From NCBI RefSeq assembly GCF_014596975.1, contig NZ_JACVXD010000005.1:1-64000 (forward strand): DNA of 64,000 nt, written 5' to 3'. The notes under the pieces are model-generated. The model did no database searches, was not told where the DNA came from, and was given only the letters and a program-made list of their open reading frames with translations. Source of the DNA: Aestuariibaculum marinum (GTDB lineage Bacteria; Bacteroidota; Bacteroidia; Flavobacteriales; Flavobacteriaceae). The translations under genes were made by a program, and so were the position numbers. Below, piece after piece: positions 8,517 to 16,790 of this stretch (position 1 is its first letter; each line of letters starts with the position of its first letter).

Positions 8517-8990
8517 ATGAAATTACTAAAAAAAATAGTACTGGCACTTCTTGTTTTAATTGTTTTCGCGCAATTTTTCGGTCCTGAAAAAAATGAAGGC
8601 GATATGGCTTCTATAGAACCGTTTTTAGCAGAAACCAATCCGCCAGCCTATGTAAAAGCTATTTTAGAAGAAACTTGCTACGATTGCCATAGTGATGTAA
8701 CCCGATACCCTTGGTATAATAATATTACGCCTGTAAATTATTGGTTAGCCGAACATATAGAAGACGGAAAAAAACACTTTAATGTATCGAACTGGGTTGG
8801 GAATTCAGTAAAACGTAAAGACCACAAGTTTGAAGAACTTATTGAGATGGTTGAAGACAAAAGCATGCCTTTAAAATCATATACCATTACGCATAGTGAA
8901 GCGAATCTTTCTGAAGATCAAATTAAGGCTGTTATAGATTGGGCAAAGTTGGTACGTGTTAAGTACAGTATGATGCCGCAACCAGAATAG
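8517..8990 (+). CDS. Haem-binding domain protein (cytochrome-like CxxCH)
   Basis: 157 aa. One N-terminal hydrophobic helix (IVLALLVLIVFAQFFG) anchors or exports it. The body contains ETCYDCHSDVTRYPWYNNI, a single CxxCH c-type haem site with the T-x-Y-P-W-Y context of the Haem_bd family, and a distal NPP and SMP that may supply other contacts. Expected in the periplasm as a small electron carrier or sensor. Divergent from the HEAT-like gene, with 53 bases between starts. Confidence 0.85.
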   Translation: MKLLKKIVLALLVLIVFAQFFGPEKNEGDMASIEPFLAETNPPAYVKAILEETCYDCHSDVTRYPWYNNITPVNYWLAEHIEDGKKHFNVSNWVGNSVKRKDHKFEELIEMVEDKSMPLKSYTITHSEANLSEDQIKAVIDWAKLVRVKYSMMPQPE

Positions 8991-9007
8991 GTTTTACTTT
9001 ATTCTTT

Positions 9008-9015
9008 TACTTTTG
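9008..9015 (+). promoter_or_regulatory. -7 box of the glycosyltransferase gene
   Basis: TACTTTTG matches TAnnTTTG and lies 24 bases upstream of the ATG at 9040. Confidence 0.55.
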
Positions 9016-9039
9016 CTGAAAATTTAAAAATGTCTTTTC

Positions 9040-10272
9040 ATGAGTAAGCAGCTTTTAATTATTGGTTTTGTTTGGCCAGAGCCAAAGAGTTCTGCTGCCG
9101 GTAGCAGAATGATGCAATTGATTCATTTTTTTCAATCTGAAAATTATGAAATCACTTTTGCCAGTTCCTGTGCTAAAACCGATAATGCTGTTAATCTCGA
9201 AGAACTTGGAATTAAGCAGGTTTTTATTGAGTTGAATAACTCTAGTTTTAACGTTTTTGTAAAAGACTTAAATCCGGATGTGGTAGTGTTCGACAGGTTC
9301 ATGACTGAAGAACAATTCGGGTGGCGCGTGGCTCAGGAATGCCCGAACGCCTTACGTATTTTAGATACCGAGGATTTACACAGCTTAAGAAAGGGAAGAT
9401 ATCAAGCGTTTAAGGACAAGCAGCCATTTTCAAAATCGAACTTATTTAATGATATTGCTAAGCGTGAAATAGCCAGTATTTACCGTTGTGATTTAAGTTT
9501 GATGATATCGGAAGCTGAAATAGAGATTTTAACTTCCGAATTCAAAGTGCCTGAACACATATTGGTTTATTTACCTTTTCTACTTGATAATATTTCAGGA
9601 GAACACATTCTAAAAGTACCAACTTTTGAAAAACGTCAGCATTTTATAACCATAGGCAATTTTTTACATGAACCAAATTACAATGCGGTTTTATATTTAA
9701 AGGAAACCATCTGGCCATTAATTAGGAAGCAGTTGCCACATGTCGAAATGCACATTTACGGGGCGTATGCTTCACAGAAAGTGAATCAGTTACATAAAAC
9801 AAAGGACGGGTTTTTGATAAAAGGTTTTGCAAACGATGTTCATCAGGTTATGCAAGAATCTAAAGTGTGTTTGGCGCCATTGAGGTTTGGTGCTGGTTTA
9901 AAAGGTAAATTGGTAGATGCCATGCAAAACGGTACGCCATGTATCATGTCAAGTATTGCCGCAGAAGGTATGTTTGGAGAATTAGAAGCAAACGGATGTA
10001 TTGAAGATGATCCAAAAGTTTTTGCCGAAAAGGCGGTTGATTTATACCAAAATAAAATCCTTTGGAAAGCCAAACAGCAAAACGGATTTAACATCATCAA
10101 TAGTCGTTTTAAAGCAGAAATACATCAAATGGCATTTTCTAAAGTCATACAGAAAACTAATGATAATTTAGAACAACACCGTTTAAGTAACTTCACAGGG
10201 CAAATGCTTCAGCATCATAGTATGCAAAGCACCAAGTTTATGAGCAAGTGGATTGAAGAAAAAAATAAATAA
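9040..10272 (+). CDS. GT4-type (GT-B fold) glycosyltransferase
   Basis: 410 aa. The N-terminal domain begins LLIIGFVWPEPKSSAAGSRM, as in family-1 type enzymes that bind an acceptor. The C-terminal domain has HFITIGNFLHEPNY, the loop HIYGAYAS, GFANDVHQVM, and LAPLRFGAGLKGKLVDAMQNGTPCIMSS, which is the sugar-nucleotide site with the G-G-K/E pattern of GT4 enzymes. Acceptor and sugar cannot be read from the sequence. It stands alone, without polysaccharide genes nearby, and meets the next gene convergently with 5 bases between them. Confidence 0.82.
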   Translation: MSKQLLIIGFVWPEPKSSAAGSRMMQLIHFFQSENYEITFASSCAKTDNAVNLEELGIKQVFIELNNSSFNVFVKDLNPDVVVFDRFMTEEQFGWRVAQECPNALRILDTEDLHSLRKGRYQAFKDKQPFSKSNLFNDIAKREIASIYRCDLSLMISEAEIEILTSEFKVPEHILVYLPFLLDNISGEHILKVPTFEKRQHFITIGNFLHEPNYNAVLYLKETIWPLIRKQLPHVEMHIYGAYASQKVNQLHKTKDGFLIKGFANDVHQVMQESKVCLAPLRFGAGLKGKLVDAMQNGTPCIMSSIAAEGMFGELEANGCIEDDPKVFAEKAVDLYQNKILWKAKQQNGFNIINSRFKAEIHQMAFSKVIQKTNDNLEQHRLSNFTGQMLQHHSMQSTKFMSKWIEEKNK

Positions 10273-10277
10273 AAGTT

Positions 10278-10880
10278 TTAATTAAAATTTTCCTGTTTGC
10301 TATGAGCAATACTCACTGGATTTTCTGTCAGCCATTCAAAATTAGAAAGCGAAACTCCTACAGCACAATCATCCATACAGCCATCTGGGACATAATAACA
10401 ATTTTCAATAATGTTATTTGAATCATAGTTAAATGTAACATGGTTGTCGTCCGGATCAACAGATAAATACTCACTTAAGCACGTATTGTAAAGTTCGTCT
10501 ATAGTTAAAGCCGGAGCTCCTGAAGTATGAGTGCCTAAAGTTTCATAACTTTCAGTGTAGGCTTCAAGAACAATGCGATTTTCAAACCCTAAATAATTTC
10601 CAGAAACTTCATTATAAAGGGTATAAGCTTCATAAACTCTAGAGGCTACTTTGCCATCTAAAACAGTAATAGTGGTGTTTGTTCCAGAACCAAATACAGA
10701 CCGAGAACTTACAGTATAACTATAAGAATTCTCGTTGGAATGTTTTAAATTATTCCAGGAGTCTAAACTGATTTTAAAATTATAAAGGCTTTTGGCTTGT
10801 GAAGCGCGGTTACCATCGCAGCTAAAATTTATGGTGCAGGTGAGTAAAATCAAAGCAAGGGCAACAAATTTCTTTTTCAT
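10278..10880 (-). CDS. DUF6174-like lipoprotein, copy 1
   Basis: 200 aa. Lipoprotein signal with lipobox INFSC. The body has LDSWNNLKHSNENSYSYTV, TITVLDGKVASRVYEAY and APALTIDELYNTCLSEYL, a pattern resembling DUF6174. Cysteines in the C-terminal part (ENCYYVPDGCMDDC) could form disulfides. It is a clear paralogue of the gene at 10979-11566, about 100 bases upstream. Function unknown. Confidence 0.7.
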   Translation of the reverse strand: MKKKFVALALILLTCTINFSCDGNRASQAKSLYNFKISLDSWNNLKHSNENSYSYTVSSRSVFGSGTNTTITVLDGKVASRVYEAYTLYNEVSGNYLGFENRIVLEAYTESYETLGTHTSGAPALTIDELYNTCLSEYLSVDPDDNHVTFNYDSNNIIENCYYVPDGCMDDCAVGVSLSNFEWLTENPVSIAHSKQENFN

Positions 10881-10978
10881 AAATCCTATCTTATTTGTTT
10901 AGTAGCTATAAAAATAAGAAAAACGTTGCGCTTATTCAAGTCATTAGGCTATAGGTTTTCGTTATTTAGAGACTTACT

Positions 10979-11566
10979 CTAAAGCCACTCAAAATGTGTT
11001 AGTTTAATACCAAAGAAATTATCATCTTCACTATAGTTCGAGGTGTAATAGCAATCTTTAAGAATATTTTTGTCATCTACGTTAAAAGTAATTTCGTTAG
11101 ATGATGGATTTACCGATAAATATTTTTTTAAACACGTGCTGTAAAGCTCGTCAATGGTTAATGCGGGTGCTGCGTAACAAAATGAAATACTATTGTTGTC
11201 GTCGTCATTCGATGCGCAATTGTGTGTTCCAATAGCATTTTTATGTTCAAAGAACGATTTTAATATAATTCGGTTTTCGAAATCCAGATAATTTGCCTCG
11301 TCGTCATATTGTGTGTAAACCTCAAATGACCGGGAAATAATTTCACCATTTTTAACTGTAATTCTTGTGTTGCAGTCGTAACCTAATTCGGTTTTTGTCC
11401 TTACGGTATACTTGTAAGATGCATTGTGAAGTTGCTTCAAGTTGGTCCAGTAATCTAAGCTCATTCTTAAGTTAGCATGTGATGCTGGGGTAGCATCGTT
11501 ATCGCTTTCATTCGAGCAGTTTAAAATTAAAGAAGCTAGTAAAAGGTAGGTGATTTTCTTAATCAT
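10979..11566 (-). CDS. DUF6174-like lipoprotein, copy 2
   Basis: 195 aa. Lipobox LILNC near residue 17. It shares with copy 1 the blocks LDYWTNLKQ, YKYTV, RITVKNGEIISRSFEVY, LDFENRIILK, APALTIDELYSTCLKKYLSV and a C-terminal HFEWL. Unlike copy 1 it has an inserted Cys/Asn/Asp stretch (CASNDDDNNSISFC). It ends right after HFEWL, whereas copy 1 has a further 17 residues. Tandem duplication followed by divergence is the simplest reading. Confidence 0.7.
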   Translation of the reverse strand: MIKKITYLLLASLILNCSNESDNDATPASHANLRMSLDYWTNLKQLHNASYKYTVRTKTELGYDCNTRITVKNGEIISRSFEVYTQYDDEANYLDFENRIILKSFFEHKNAIGTHNCASNDDDNNSISFCYAAPALTIDELYSTCLKKYLSVNPSSNEITFNVDDKNILKDCYYTSNYSEDDNFFGIKLTHFEWL

Positions 11567-11724
11567 TGGTTAGGTGTATTTTTAATACGGCAAATTATAA
11601 CTCCGGGTTTTTCTTAAAGTAACCCTAGGTTTATTAAAATGTTAAGCAGGGGCTGTCGTGATTTTTCAATTGAAATAAACCATTGCCTTAATAGTTTATC
11701 GTAGATTATTAAAGGGGTTTTTCC

Positions 11725-11732
11725 TAGCTTTG
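11725..11732 (+). promoter_or_regulatory. -7 box of the ABC-F gene
   Basis: TAGCTTTG matches TAnnTTTG and lies 19 bases before the ATG at 11752. Confidence 0.55.
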
Positions 11733-11751
11733 CGGCTTTAAAATTTAGAAT

Positions 11752-13389
11752 ATGATTTCAGTTGATGCTTTAGCAGTAGAATTTGGCGGAAGTGCGTTAT
11801 TTAGTGATGTGTCGTTTACTATTAATGAGAACGATAAAATTGCTTTAATGGGAAAAAATGGAGCTGGGAAAAGTACCATGATGAAAATTATTGCAGGCGA
11901 GCAAAAAGCAACGCGCGGTGCTGTGCGTTTTCCAAAAGATGTAGTGATTGCTTATTTACCACAGCATTTATTAACTGAAGACGACTGTACGGTTTTTGAG
12001 GAAGCATCAAAAGCCTTCAATCATATTTTTGAAATGCGAGACGAAATGGCTCGTCTTAATAAAGAGCTGGAAACCCGTACTGATTACGAGTCTGATGATT
12101 ATATGAAAATCATTGAAAAAGTATCCGATTTAGGGGAGAAATTCTATGCGCTTGAAGAGGTGAATTATGATGCCGAAGTTGAAAAAGCTTTACGTGGCTT
12201 AGGGTTTAAACGTGAAGATTTTACACGATTAACTAGCGAGTTTAGCGGGGGGTACCGCATGCGTATTGAGCTAGCTAAAATATTATTGCAAAAACCAGAT
12301 TTAATCCTTCTCGATGAGCCTACTAACCACATTGATATTGAATCGGTAATCTGGTTAGAAGACTTTTTAGTTAATAAGGCCAAAGCTGTTATGGTGATTT
12401 CGCACGATAAGGCATTTATCGATAATATTACTAACCGTACCATAGAAGTGACTATGGGGCGTATTTACGATTATAAAGCGAACTATTCACATTACTTACA
12501 ATTGCGTGAAGACCGTAGAATACATCAGTTAAAAGCCTATGAAGAACAGCAAAAATTTATTGCTGAAACGAAAGCGTTTATAGAGCGTTTTAAAGGTACA
12601 TATTCTAAAACCAATCAGGTAAATTCGCGCGAACGTATGCTTGAAAAACTGGAAATTATTGAAGTTGATGAAGTTGATACTTCGGCGTTAAAATTACGAT
12701 TTCCTCCGGCACCACGTTCCGGAGATTATCCGGTAACGGTTAAGGATTTATCTAAATCTTACGATGACCATGTGGTGTTTAGAGACGCTAATATGTCTAT
12801 TTCACGAGGAGAAAAGGTTGCTTTTGTCGGACGAAATGGAGAAGGGAAATCGACCATGATAAAAGCGATTATGGGAGAGATTGATGTGCAAGGACAGTGT
12901 GGTTTAGGTCATAATGTTAAAGTGGGCTACTTTGCCCAAAACCAGGCGTCTTTATTAGATGATAATTTAACCATTTTCCAAACCGTTGATGAAGTTGCCG
13001 AAGGCGATATTCGTACGCAGATAAAAAACATCTTAGGAGGTTTTATGTTTAAAGGTGACGATATCGATAAAAAAGTAGGTGTGCTTTCAGGTGGAGAAAA
13101 AACACGACTGGCCATGGTAAAATTACTTTTAGAGCCGGTGAATTTGCTAATTCTCGATGAGCCAACCAATCACTTGGATTTAAAATCGAAAGATGTTCTA
13201 AAAGAAGCCTTAAAGAATTTCGATGGTACTTTGATTTTGGTGTCTCACGACCGTGATTTTCTTCAAGGATTATCGCAAAAGGTTTTCGAATTTAAGGACC
13301 AGCGTGTTATTGAACACTTTGAAACTATCGACGATTTCTTAAAACGTAATCGCATAGAGAGTTTAAAACAAATCGATTTAAAGGCTTAA
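11752..13389 (+). CDS. ABC-F family ATPase (EttA/Uup type, ribosome-associated)
   Basis: 545 aa with two ABC ATPase domains in one chain and no membrane segments. Domain 1 has Walker A GKNGAGKS, signature EFSGGYRMR and Walker B LILLDEPTNHID. Domain 2 has GRNGEGKS, LSGGEKTRLA and LLILDEPTNHLD. Between them is the charged linker (PtIM) with QKFIAETKAFIERFKGTYSKTNQVNSRERMLEKLE. ABC-F proteins act at the ribosomal E site in translation control; some give antibiotic resistance, but nothing here marks this as a resistance type. Confidence 0.93.
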   Translation: MISVDALAVEFGGSALFSDVSFTINENDKIALMGKNGAGKSTMMKIIAGEQKATRGAVRFPKDVVIAYLPQHLLTEDDCTVFEEASKAFNHIFEMRDEMARLNKELETRTDYESDDYMKIIEKVSDLGEKFYALEEVNYDAEVEKALRGLGFKREDFTRLTSEFSGGYRMRIELAKILLQKPDLILLDEPTNHIDIESVIWLEDFLVNKAKAVMVISHDKAFIDNITNRTIEVTMGRIYDYKANYSHYLQLREDRRIHQLKAYEEQQKFIAETKAFIERFKGTYSKTNQVNSRERMLEKLEIIEVDEVDTSALKLRFPPAPRSGDYPVTVKDLSKSYDDHVVFRDANMSISRGEKVAFVGRNGEGKSTMIKAIMGEIDVQGQCGLGHNVKVGYFAQNQASLLDDNLTIFQTVDEVAEGDIRTQIKNILGGFMFKGDDIDKKVGVLSGGEKTRLAMVKLLLEPVNLLILDEPTNHLDLKSKDVLKEALKNFDGTLILVSHDRDFLQGLSQKVFEFKDQRVIEHFETIDDFLKRNRIESLKQIDLKA

Positions 13390-13478
13390 AACTGGCGTCT
13401 GTCTAAATAAATTAGGTAAACCATAAAATTATTTTACTTTAGGGTGCATTAAAACATACCCTTTTTAGAATAAAATTT

Positions 13479-14927
13479 ATGAAACCTCTTTTTTATTGTT
13501 TAGTAGCGCTGTCGTTTTTTTCTTGTAATACATCAACGTCTAAGATAGATCAAGTTGATACTTCCAAACCTAATGTGGTTTTGTTTTATCTTGATGATAG
13601 TGGTTATGGAGATGTAGCACATAATGGAAATCCAACAATAAAAACACCAAACATCACCAAACTTAAAGAAAGTGGTGTTAGTTTTACCCAGTTTTATGTT
13701 ACGGCTGCTGCTTGTTCGGCATCACGATATTCTCTGCTTACAGGACGTTATCCGGGACGCTCAGGATTAGGTTGGTGGGTTATTGCTCCTGGAACAAAAC
13801 AGTATATTCATACCGATGAGTTGACTTTAGCAGAAGGATTAAAATCAGTAGGGTATAAAACAGGTATGTTCGGAAAATGGCATTTAGGAACACCTAACGA
13901 GAAGAATAATTTTACGCCTGACGCCTTGCCATTAGCTCATGGTTTCGATGAGTGGATAGGTACCAATGTGTCTCACGATTATAATAATTCAATGTTATTG
14001 CAAAGTGATACTGAAGGTCATAGTCCGGCAAAAGGATATAAGGTTTTAGCTAAAAATTTACCTTCCGATACGCTGGCTTCAGAATCGCTTACAGGGGTAT
14101 GTACTAAGGCTGCTGTTAACTTCATTAAAAAGAATAAGTCAAATCCGTTTTTCGCCTACATTCCATATAATATGCCGCATTTGGGCTTGTTTGTAAGTGA
14201 TAAATTTAAAGGGAAATCTAGAAATGGTGAATTAGGAGATGTCATGGAAGAGTTAGATGCTGCAATCGGAGAAATTTGTAGTACACTAGAAGAAGTTGGT
14301 ATTGGAGAGAATACCATTGTAATTTTCTCATCAGATAACGGCCCTTGGATTAAATGGAGCACACGTTCTGATAGTGAAAAGTATGGTGATACACGCCTGA
14401 AAGTAGGTTATGCAACACCCTTTAGAGATGGAAAAGGTTCCACTTGGGAGGGTGGTCATCGGGTTCCGGGAATTATTAGCTGGCCAGCTAAAATTAAAGG
14501 GGACAGAAATGAGCAAACTCCAATAAGTACTTTAGATATTTTGCCTACCATATTGTCTATTACAGGAGCTGAATTACCAAAAGACAGAACGATTGACGGT
14601 CGCGATATTAGTGATTTACTACTTAACGAATCATCCGCATCTCAATTCGATGATTTTGAGTTTTTCTATTCCTATGATGATAATTATCCGTCAGCAATTA
14701 GAAAAGATGCTTGGAAATTACATACACGTATAGGGTCGCAAACAGGGAACGATTATGGCTATGTAGCCTCAAAAGAAACACCTTTGTTATTTCAGGTTGA
14801 AAAGGATCTAGGTGAACGTATTGATGTAGCCAACGACAACCCAGAGTTGGTTTCAGAATTGTTAAACGAATTTGAAGCGTTTGAGAAACAATTGAAAGTA
14901 GAAGGGAGTTTCTGGGATAAGGAATAA
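13479..14927 (+). CDS. Sulfatase lipoprotein (type I, formylglycine-dependent)
   Basis: 482 aa. Lipobox FFSC at about residue 16 suggests a surface or periplasmic lipoprotein. The metal site LDDSGYGD is at about 38-45. The formylglycine motif is CSASR at 79-83, a C-x-A-x-R variant of the usual C-x-P-S-R, followed by LLTGRYPGRSG. Other marks are GKWHLG, FFAYIPYNMPHLG and IFSSDNGPW. It should hydrolyse sulfate esters, probably from algal polysaccharides, but the substrate is not readable. There are no SusC/SusD or glycoside hydrolase genes nearby, and no FGE or anSME maturase in the window. Confidence 0.92.
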   Translation: MKPLFYCLVALSFFSCNTSTSKIDQVDTSKPNVVLFYLDDSGYGDVAHNGNPTIKTPNITKLKESGVSFTQFYVTAAACSASRYSLLTGRYPGRSGLGWWVIAPGTKQYIHTDELTLAEGLKSVGYKTGMFGKWHLGTPNEKNNFTPDALPLAHGFDEWIGTNVSHDYNNSMLLQSDTEGHSPAKGYKVLAKNLPSDTLASESLTGVCTKAAVNFIKKNKSNPFFAYIPYNMPHLGLFVSDKFKGKSRNGELGDVMEELDAAIGEICSTLEEVGIGENTIVIFSSDNGPWIKWSTRSDSEKYGDTRLKVGYATPFRDGKGSTWEGGHRVPGIISWPAKIKGDRNEQTPISTLDILPTILSITGAELPKDRTIDGRDISDLLLNESSASQFDDFEFFYSYDDNYPSAIRKDAWKLHTRIGSQTGNDYGYVASKETPLLFQVEKDLGERIDVANDNPELVSELLNEFEAFEKQLKVEGSFWDKE

Positions 14928-15003
14928 TTAATACCTAGATTCTAATATTTAAAGCCATATACTTTTCTTAATTTTCATAGCTGCTTAGTTAGTTATTACT
15001 TTT

Positions 15004-15011
15004 TATCTTTG
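15004..15011 (+). promoter_or_regulatory. -7 box of the HipA-like kinase gene
   Basis: TATCTTTG matches TAnnTTTG exactly, 4 bases before the ATG at 15016, so the transcript may be nearly leaderless. Confidence 0.6.
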
Positions 15012-15015
15012 CCTC

Positions 15016-15798
15016 ATGAGTAAAACGATTGACATACGAACTGTTGATGTGGTTCAGTATATAAAACCTTTACGAGAAGGTGGGTCGCTTCCGGGCATTG
15101 TAAATGCAAATGATGATTTTTTTTATGTACTGAAGTTTCGAGGCGCCGGTCAGGGAAAAAAAGCCTTGATTTCAGAGCTGATGGGAGGAGAGTTGGCCAG
15201 AGCACTTGGTTTAAAAGTTCCAGAGCTGGTCTTTATGAATTTAGATGATTCTTTTAGTAAAACTGAGCCAGACGAAGAAATTCAAGATTTACTCAAATTT
15301 AGTGTTGGTCTCAATCTCGGATTACATTTTTTATCGGGAGCTATAACTTTCGATCCGTTAGTCAATGCTGTCGATGCGATTACGGCTTCTAAAATTGTTC
15401 TGTTAGATAGTCTTATCAGTAACATCGATCGCACGGTTAAAAACACAAATTTACTCATCTGGAATAACGAGTTGTGGGTTATAGATAATGGGGCTAGTTT
15501 TTATTTTCATCACAATTGGGATTTGTACAAAAATCACCTAACTCGAACATTTCCGTTAATAAAAGATCATGTGTTATTGCCATGGGCCACAAAACTAGGT
15601 GAGGCTGCTAAGGAGATTAAAAAGGCGTTTTCTAGTGAAAAATTAGAAGAAATCATAGCATTAATTCCGGAGGATTGGTTGTTAGATGAATCGGAAAAAA
15701 TGAGCCCCGAAGACATGCGATTGGCTTATATGGAATACTTTCAGGCTAAATTAGCTATGATTGATAAACTGGTTAAAGAGGCTGAAGATGCAAGATAG
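15016..15798 (+). CDS. HipA-like kinase (HipA_2 family)
   Basis: 260 aa, shorter than classical HipA (about 440 aa) and without the N-terminal HipA-N1 domain. Kinase elements can be read: VLKFRG with Lys40 as the ATP-binding lysine, SELMGGELARALGLKVPE as the alpha-C region, SNIDRTVKN (Asp138, Arg139, Asn143) as the catalytic loop and WVIDNGASF with Asp157 as the metal-binding aspartate. All needed residues appear present, so an active Ser/Thr kinase is likely. The end overlaps the DUF3037 gene by 11 bases, so the two form a coupled module. No HipB-type HTH antitoxin is adjacent. Target unknown. Confidence 0.82.
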   Translation: MSKTIDIRTVDVVQYIKPLREGGSLPGIVNANDDFFYVLKFRGAGQGKKALISELMGGELARALGLKVPELVFMNLDDSFSKTEPDEEIQDLLKFSVGLNLGLHFLSGAITFDPLVNAVDAITASKIVLLDSLISNIDRTVKNTNLLIWNNELWVIDNGASFYFHHNWDLYKNHLTRTFPLIKDHVLLPWATKLGEAAKEIKKAFSSEKLEEIIALIPEDWLLDESEKMSPEDMRLAYMEYFQAKLAMIDKLVKEAEDAR

Positions 15799-16171
15799 AA
15801 TTAAGTTTGAATATGCTATCATTCGTTTAGTCCCTAAAGTGGAACGCGGCGAATTCTTTAATATAGGAGCTATTGTTTACGCTAAGCAGAAGAAGTTTCT
15901 TGGAGTAAAATATCATATTGATAATTCTAAGCTTGAAGCGTTTTGTAAGGATGTAGATGTCGATTTAATTAATAAATATCTTGAAGCCTGGAAATTGGTT
16001 TGTGAAGGTAAATCGGCAGGAGGGCGTATAGGAGCTTTAGAGTTACCAGATCGATTTCATTGGTTAACGGCGTCGCGAAGTACTATTATACAAAGCTCAG
16101 AAGTCCATTCCGGACTTTGTAAGGATCCAGAACAGACTTTAGAGGAGATTTTTGAAAAGTTTGTGTTGTAA
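15788..16171 (+). CDS. DUF3037 family protein, partner of the HipA-like kinase
   Basis: 127 aa from the ATG at 15788 (MQDRIKFEYAIIR), which overlaps the kinase gene by 11 bases. Conserved DUF3037 blocks are YAIIRLVPKVERGEFFNIGAIV near the start and RFHWLTASRSTIIQSSEVHSGL near the end. DUF3037 genes often follow HipA_2 genes, so the protein is likely a partner or regulator of the kinase. No DNA-binding motif is seen. The stop is one base from the end of the convergent Hsp20 gene. Confidence 0.82.
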   Translation: MQDRIKFEYAIIRLVPKVERGEFFNIGAIVYAKQKKFLGVKYHIDNSKLEAFCKDVDVDLINKYLEAWKLVCEGKSAGGRIGALELPDRFHWLTASRSTIIQSSEVHSGLCKDPEQTLEEIFEKFVL

Positions 16172-16172
16172 A

Positions 16173-16577
16173 TTATTTTTTAAATAAGTCGAAACTTAAA
16201 ACTTCATCACAATAATCTACGGTTATTTTGTTTCTAACAATATTATCTGGTAGTGCAAATTTGTGTTTAAAAAGTGCTGATGGATAACAGTATGAATGTC
16301 TTGAAGGCGTATTAGGCTCAATTTCTTTGTTGTGTCGTCTTCGTTCCGTAGTAACTACTAATTTATCACCGGCGATATAGAAATTAAAATCATCTTTAAC
16401 ATACCCCGGGATTTTTAATTCGTAATGGTAAGTTTTGTTGGTCTCCTTAATGTCGGTTTTTGGTAACCCCGGAGTTTTATTTAATTCTTGTTTGTACTTT
16501 TCGTTTTTAATTGCGTCTTGTCTGTTGTAATACGATGAATACGACCGTTTTTTGTCTGTGTTAGTACTAGGAGTCAT
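16173..16577 (-). CDS. Hsp20/alpha-crystallin-type small heat shock protein
   Basis: 134 aa from the ATG at 16577. A TTG further upstream could add 23 residues but they do not resemble the family. The N-terminal 45 residues are Lys/Asn/Tyr-rich. The alpha-crystallin domain follows: YHYELKIPGYVKDDFNFYIAGDKLVVTTERR, then FKHKFALPDNIVRNKITVDYCDEVLSFDLFKK. The usual C-terminal I-x-I/V oligomerisation tail is missing, because the protein stops right after the domain. A holdase role is expected but assembly may differ from normal Hsp20. Confidence 0.78.
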   Translation of the reverse strand: MTPSTNTDKKRSYSSYYNRQDAIKNEKYKQELNKTPGLPKTDIKETNKTYHYELKIPGYVKDDFNFYIAGDKLVVTTERRRHNKEIEPNTPSRHSYCYPSALFKHKFALPDNIVRNKITVDYCDEVLSFDLFKK

Positions 16578-16657
16578 GGTGTTGTTGTTTGTTTTAGTTC
16601 GTTTGTTGGTAAAGGAAATTGCATAAGCCGTAGGGCTCGCATTCAAGGTCAGGGTTA

Positions 16658-16678
16658 ATGGTATGTTTTCTATACCAT
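16658..16678. promoter_or_regulatory. Inverted repeat upstream of the Hsp20 gene
   Basis: ATGGTAT-gttttct-ATACCAT, a 7-base perfect inverted repeat with 7-base spacer, lies 80 bases upstream of the Hsp20 ATG. The size and symmetry suit a dimeric repressor or an RNA hairpin. It is not the CIRCE sequence. Confidence 0.35.
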
Positions 16679-16790
16679 GGAGAGAGTTCTAAAGATAACA
16701 ATTAAAATATAAAATGCAAGTTAACAAATGTTAAAACCTTAATTTTAATTTGTTAATTGTCAGTGTCTTGAAAAGTGGTTTAGGCTGGTT

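Noticed and set aside
11752..13389. Antibiotic resistance (ARE) ABC-F protein
   Set aside because: Nothing in the linker or the context points to a resistance type; it looks like the housekeeping ABC-F of this group.
13479..14927. Polysaccharide utilisation locus around the sulfatase
   Set aside because: No SusC/SusD pair, glycoside hydrolase, carbohydrate regulator or maturase lies within the window near it.
15014..15205. 63-aa antisense frame over the start of the HipA-like kinase
   Set aside because: It lies fully inside a well-supported gene on the other strand and has no signal of its own.
16577..16646. Longer Hsp20 start with 23 additional residues
   Set aside because: It needs a TTG start and the added residues do not resemble the family; the ATG at 16577 is sufficient.
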